Assembly (NCBI RefSeq): GCF_964204645.1 | Contig: NC_134026.1 | Coordinates: forward strand, 21,964,650 to 22,028,649 | Length of the DNA stretch: 64,000 nucleotides | Reading direction: 5' to 3' | From: Tubulanus polymorphus | Taxonomy: Eukaryota; Nemertea; Palaeonemertea; Tubulaniformes; Tubulanidae | In this document: piece by piece, positions 61,354 to 64,000 of the stretch | Layout of the letters: each line of letters starts with the position of its first letter | Position numbering within the stretch: the first letter of the stretch is position 1 | Position numbers and translations under genes: made by a program | Notes under the pieces: model-generated | The model's input: the letters and a program-made list of their open reading frames with translations, nothing else | What the model was told of the DNA's origin: nothing | Database searches by the model: none

Positions 61354-62359
61354 TATGCCGAACATTGTTGAATAGCTGAAGAAGAAATGGATTGAAAAAT
61401 GAATAGAATATTTGTAGCAGAATTTCTGCACCCAGTACTACAGTTAATGCGGGGATTAAGTTATAATATCTAATTTCAACCCGAAATCAACTGATCTGGT
61501 CCCTTTTTCTCAATTGATCTCTTCGCATGATAATAGGGAAGGCTCAAACTCAAGCGATACACAACAATTAACTATCAGTCTCAGTACATGAAAAAAACTC
61601 ATTTAGGAGCGCAGTTGCAGACTTTTTACCACTCACGCAAACCACCTGCAAGGCGCTAATCCGACCATAGCAGGTGCATAAAAGATAACTCAATCACCTA
61701 GTCGACTTAGTATCAAAAATGACTTAATATTTCTAACAATAAGGAAGCGCAATTTTCACACTATTGAAAAACGAACGTATTCCCATTCCTCGAGTGTACG
61801 CATTCATAACTCTAATCTAACTGCAGATACAAGTGCGCCTTGAAGCGAAACTAACAAGCGAAATAATTTCCACAAGGCATCGTTAACATTCTCGGAAAAA
61901 CGGTTATTAACGACGAAATCAGGTTGAGAAATGCCTTTAATTGCGTATGAATAGAAAAGTATCATTCGGAGCTGTTGGCGTTCAGTCCAATTATCTCGCC
62001 GATGCTAAATGAAATCTATGGGCACGTATATGTCAATTTAATGCAGCAAAAAACTTGCGCATTAGCCGCTCAAAATAAACACGGTTTCATCTTTTATATG
62101 ACACTTGATGCTAGTAATTGATGCACTAATGGCATATGTGTCCATTTGTATTATACGCGTTGCCAACAGAAACTTAATTGTACTTTACCCTTGTTGACGG
62201 ATGATGTTAACCTTTATCAGCAGACCAAGCTTACGTTTACCGAATATACAAGACACTTCGAACGAAAAAACTAAGAGAAACAGTTTAGGCTAATCGTGAA
62301 AACAAAAATTCATTCAAATGTCAACCATCGTATTTACGGCGAATTTCATCGTTAAAAGT
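61354..62359. other. No gene seen
   Basis: AT-rich with CpG-richer parts at about 61760-62000. No frames or repeats of note. Confidence 0.4.
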
Positions 62360-62645
62360 TTAACACTTTCAGTGCATCTACACCGCAGTGCATCGGTGAT
62401 GGATTTTGCTAGTACACCGCACTGCGGTGTATTGATGTAATTAGTAATTAGTTTTAGTCTCTATTGAAAGATGGCAGCACCTGTCAAACATAGTGAAATA
62501 TTAGTAACTAATGATACACTGCGCCGCGGTGTAGACGCACTTTGGTGGTATTCCCGTTATTCAATACACTAGGGAGAATTTTTCAAAATTTTCAAAATAT
62601 CTCCAGCACTATAGGGTATTGATCAGTCAGCACTGAAAGGGTTAA
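62360..62645 (-). mobile_element. Family B MITE, piggyBac-like, complete, inverted
   Basis: TTAA at 62360-62363 and 62642-62645. Ends CACTTTCAGTGC and GCACTGAAAGGG. Internal order is the reverse of the 60070 copy, with palindrome TACACCGCACTGCGGTGTA at 62413-62431 and the GAAAGATGGCAGCACCTG block. Close in sequence to the 60070 copy, suggesting recent activity. Confidence 0.92.
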
Positions 62646-64000
62646 CCACCTTTCGCTAAAGGGGTTTAACGATGATGAATTACCATATTCGTAGTAGTCT
62701 TATATACATTCTTTTCAATGGTTGAAGAATCAACTGAGCGAGTGAAACAATTGTTACATATACACAGCCCCACCCAGTTCTTCACTGTAATAGTAACTTC
62801 CTCTCTTTTTTTCTCCTCGAATGAAGAAAATCTATTGCTTCGACAGGAAAACACACAATAAAGCGCGCCAACCAATTACAAGTGACGAAACAAGCAAATT
62901 CATCATTATTTCTAGCATTATTCATTAATCGCACTATAATGGGTAGGCTACATCAGTATAACATCACCTACATGGCTTGACATTGCATCTGATTTAATTG
63001 TCAGGTATTTTGATCCAACAGGTGAACCTTAAGCCTAACTCAGGTCATATAAGGTCCGACCCTGATCTCCGGAGCTTCAGAAATCGACACGTGGGAGATC
63101 AAAGTTACTTGAAAATGAACTAAGTTCATCTGATATCTCTGTGGCACCATCTGACAGGATAGTGTGTCTCGGTGCCCCATTGACCCGACAATCTGATATG
63201 AATGCTCATGAGAGCGAAATGCAGATGATCAGATCGGTATTACCTGAGTTATTATCTGAGTGTTTGGCTTAGCGCTGTTGTCAGGTACATTGGTAAGACA
63301 GGTGCAATTGTATCAATCGCGTCCTTATCAGGTGCATTGTATAATGCAGGTAGATCTTCTGCCATCATCAAGAACATTGTTCAATAACGTACCATGCATT
63401 GTATAGCACCTTTGTCAGGTAAATTATACAATTAAAAGAATGATAATTTTGGTCACCTTTGGTCACCAACTGTTATAGCTTTGATGGAAACAGCATTTAA
63501 TTTACAGCCGTCTACCGCGGCCTGAAGCGGTTGCATGTGATACGCTATGTATAGGCGGTATAACGGTGTGACATGAAATGTTCTCAACCGATGATAAATC
63601 TAGCCATTAATATCTTCAATTGACGAGCGTATCACCGTCGAACTACCAGAAATAAATGGGCGCCGATGATGTAATGGGCTGGAATCCGCGAAAAGATGAA
63701 TCGTTATTATGTACTAAATGTTGATAATGATTCACGACAACTTTGCGCATAATACGGAAATATGTCAATTATCGGATCATGGAGAAATAACCAATCGCTT
63801 TACATCGTTGATCGAGGTTTCATCAAGTTTAAACTAAGTGTAACACGTTACAATCAATAAAGCAAAGCAACAAACCTCATCAAATTTGTATCAGTATATT
63901 GATATGTTTACTTCTGAAAAGTGTGAAAACGTCTCAATATGGCATGTTACGGATGTCGAAATTTCACTAAGTTGAATGTACTTTCGTAGTCCATGGAATT
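62646..64000. other. No gene assigned; CpG-richer at 63500-63970
   Basis: A loosely recurring TGTCAGGTNCATT or CAGGTGCAAT word is seen at about 63278, 63300, 63330 and 63415, too irregular to call a tandem repeat. No frame above 69 codons. Confidence 0.4.

Overview
This window reads as nuclear DNA of a multicellular animal, most likely a marine invertebrate. GC content looks to be roughly 38-40%. There is no dense gene packing, and the longest uninterrupted reading frames are only about 150-175 codons, close to what chance gives in 64 kb. Miniature inverted-repeat transposable elements (MITEs), microsatellites, a satellite block and CpG-rich patches alternate with CpG-poor DNA. A mollusc or other lophotrochozoan is my guess from the repeat style, but nothing here proves the phylum. 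No prokaryotic operon, rRNA gene, convincing tRNA gene, CRISPR array or intact transposase, reverse transcriptase or other recognisable protein gene was seen.

Layout. Positions 1-670 are CpG-rich and end in a good candidate core promoter (TATA-like box, initiator at 628, donor-like site at 672), so much of the window could be intron of a plus-strand gene. From 768 to 15.3 kb lie many MITEs: family A (inverted ends AGCCGCGATCACAC, internal word GGGCCAAATTTGGCCC), family B (piggyBac-like, TTAA target sites), family C (one copy holding a 295-bp near-perfect palindrome) and family F (721 bp). A second TATA-like promoter sits at 11.5 kb, just before a 131-codon frame. From 15.3 to 27.5 kb the DNA is mostly featureless, apart from family G at 25.2 kb and an inverted pair of degenerate minisatellites at 21 kb. 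From 23 to 38 kb several minus-strand open segments carry plausible splice sites and membrane-like or coiled-coil-like composition. None could be assigned to a family. A 37-bp satellite (33.7-34.6 kb), a family E MITE (33.2 kb) and a 96-bp TA tract (36.7 kb) are also there. From 39 to 57 kb there are more A and B copies, a three-copy A cluster at 42.2-42.7 kb, two diverged tandem arrays around GCCATCTTG (45.5 and 54.6 kb), and family D inserted at the very end of a frameshifted minus-strand reading frame (46.5-47.4 kb). A pogo/Tigger-like MITE is at 50.5 kb and an A-like element with a different internal word at 52.5 kb. The last 7 kb hold a possible tRNA-derived SINE head, two complete B elements and one A element.

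There are no genes here whose joint function can be described. The most notable signal is architectural. At least five MITE families with unrelated interiors share a terminal core of the type (T/C/A)ACAC and a family-specific GC-rich palindromic word repeated in both orientations, as if one transposition machinery had served many sequence families.
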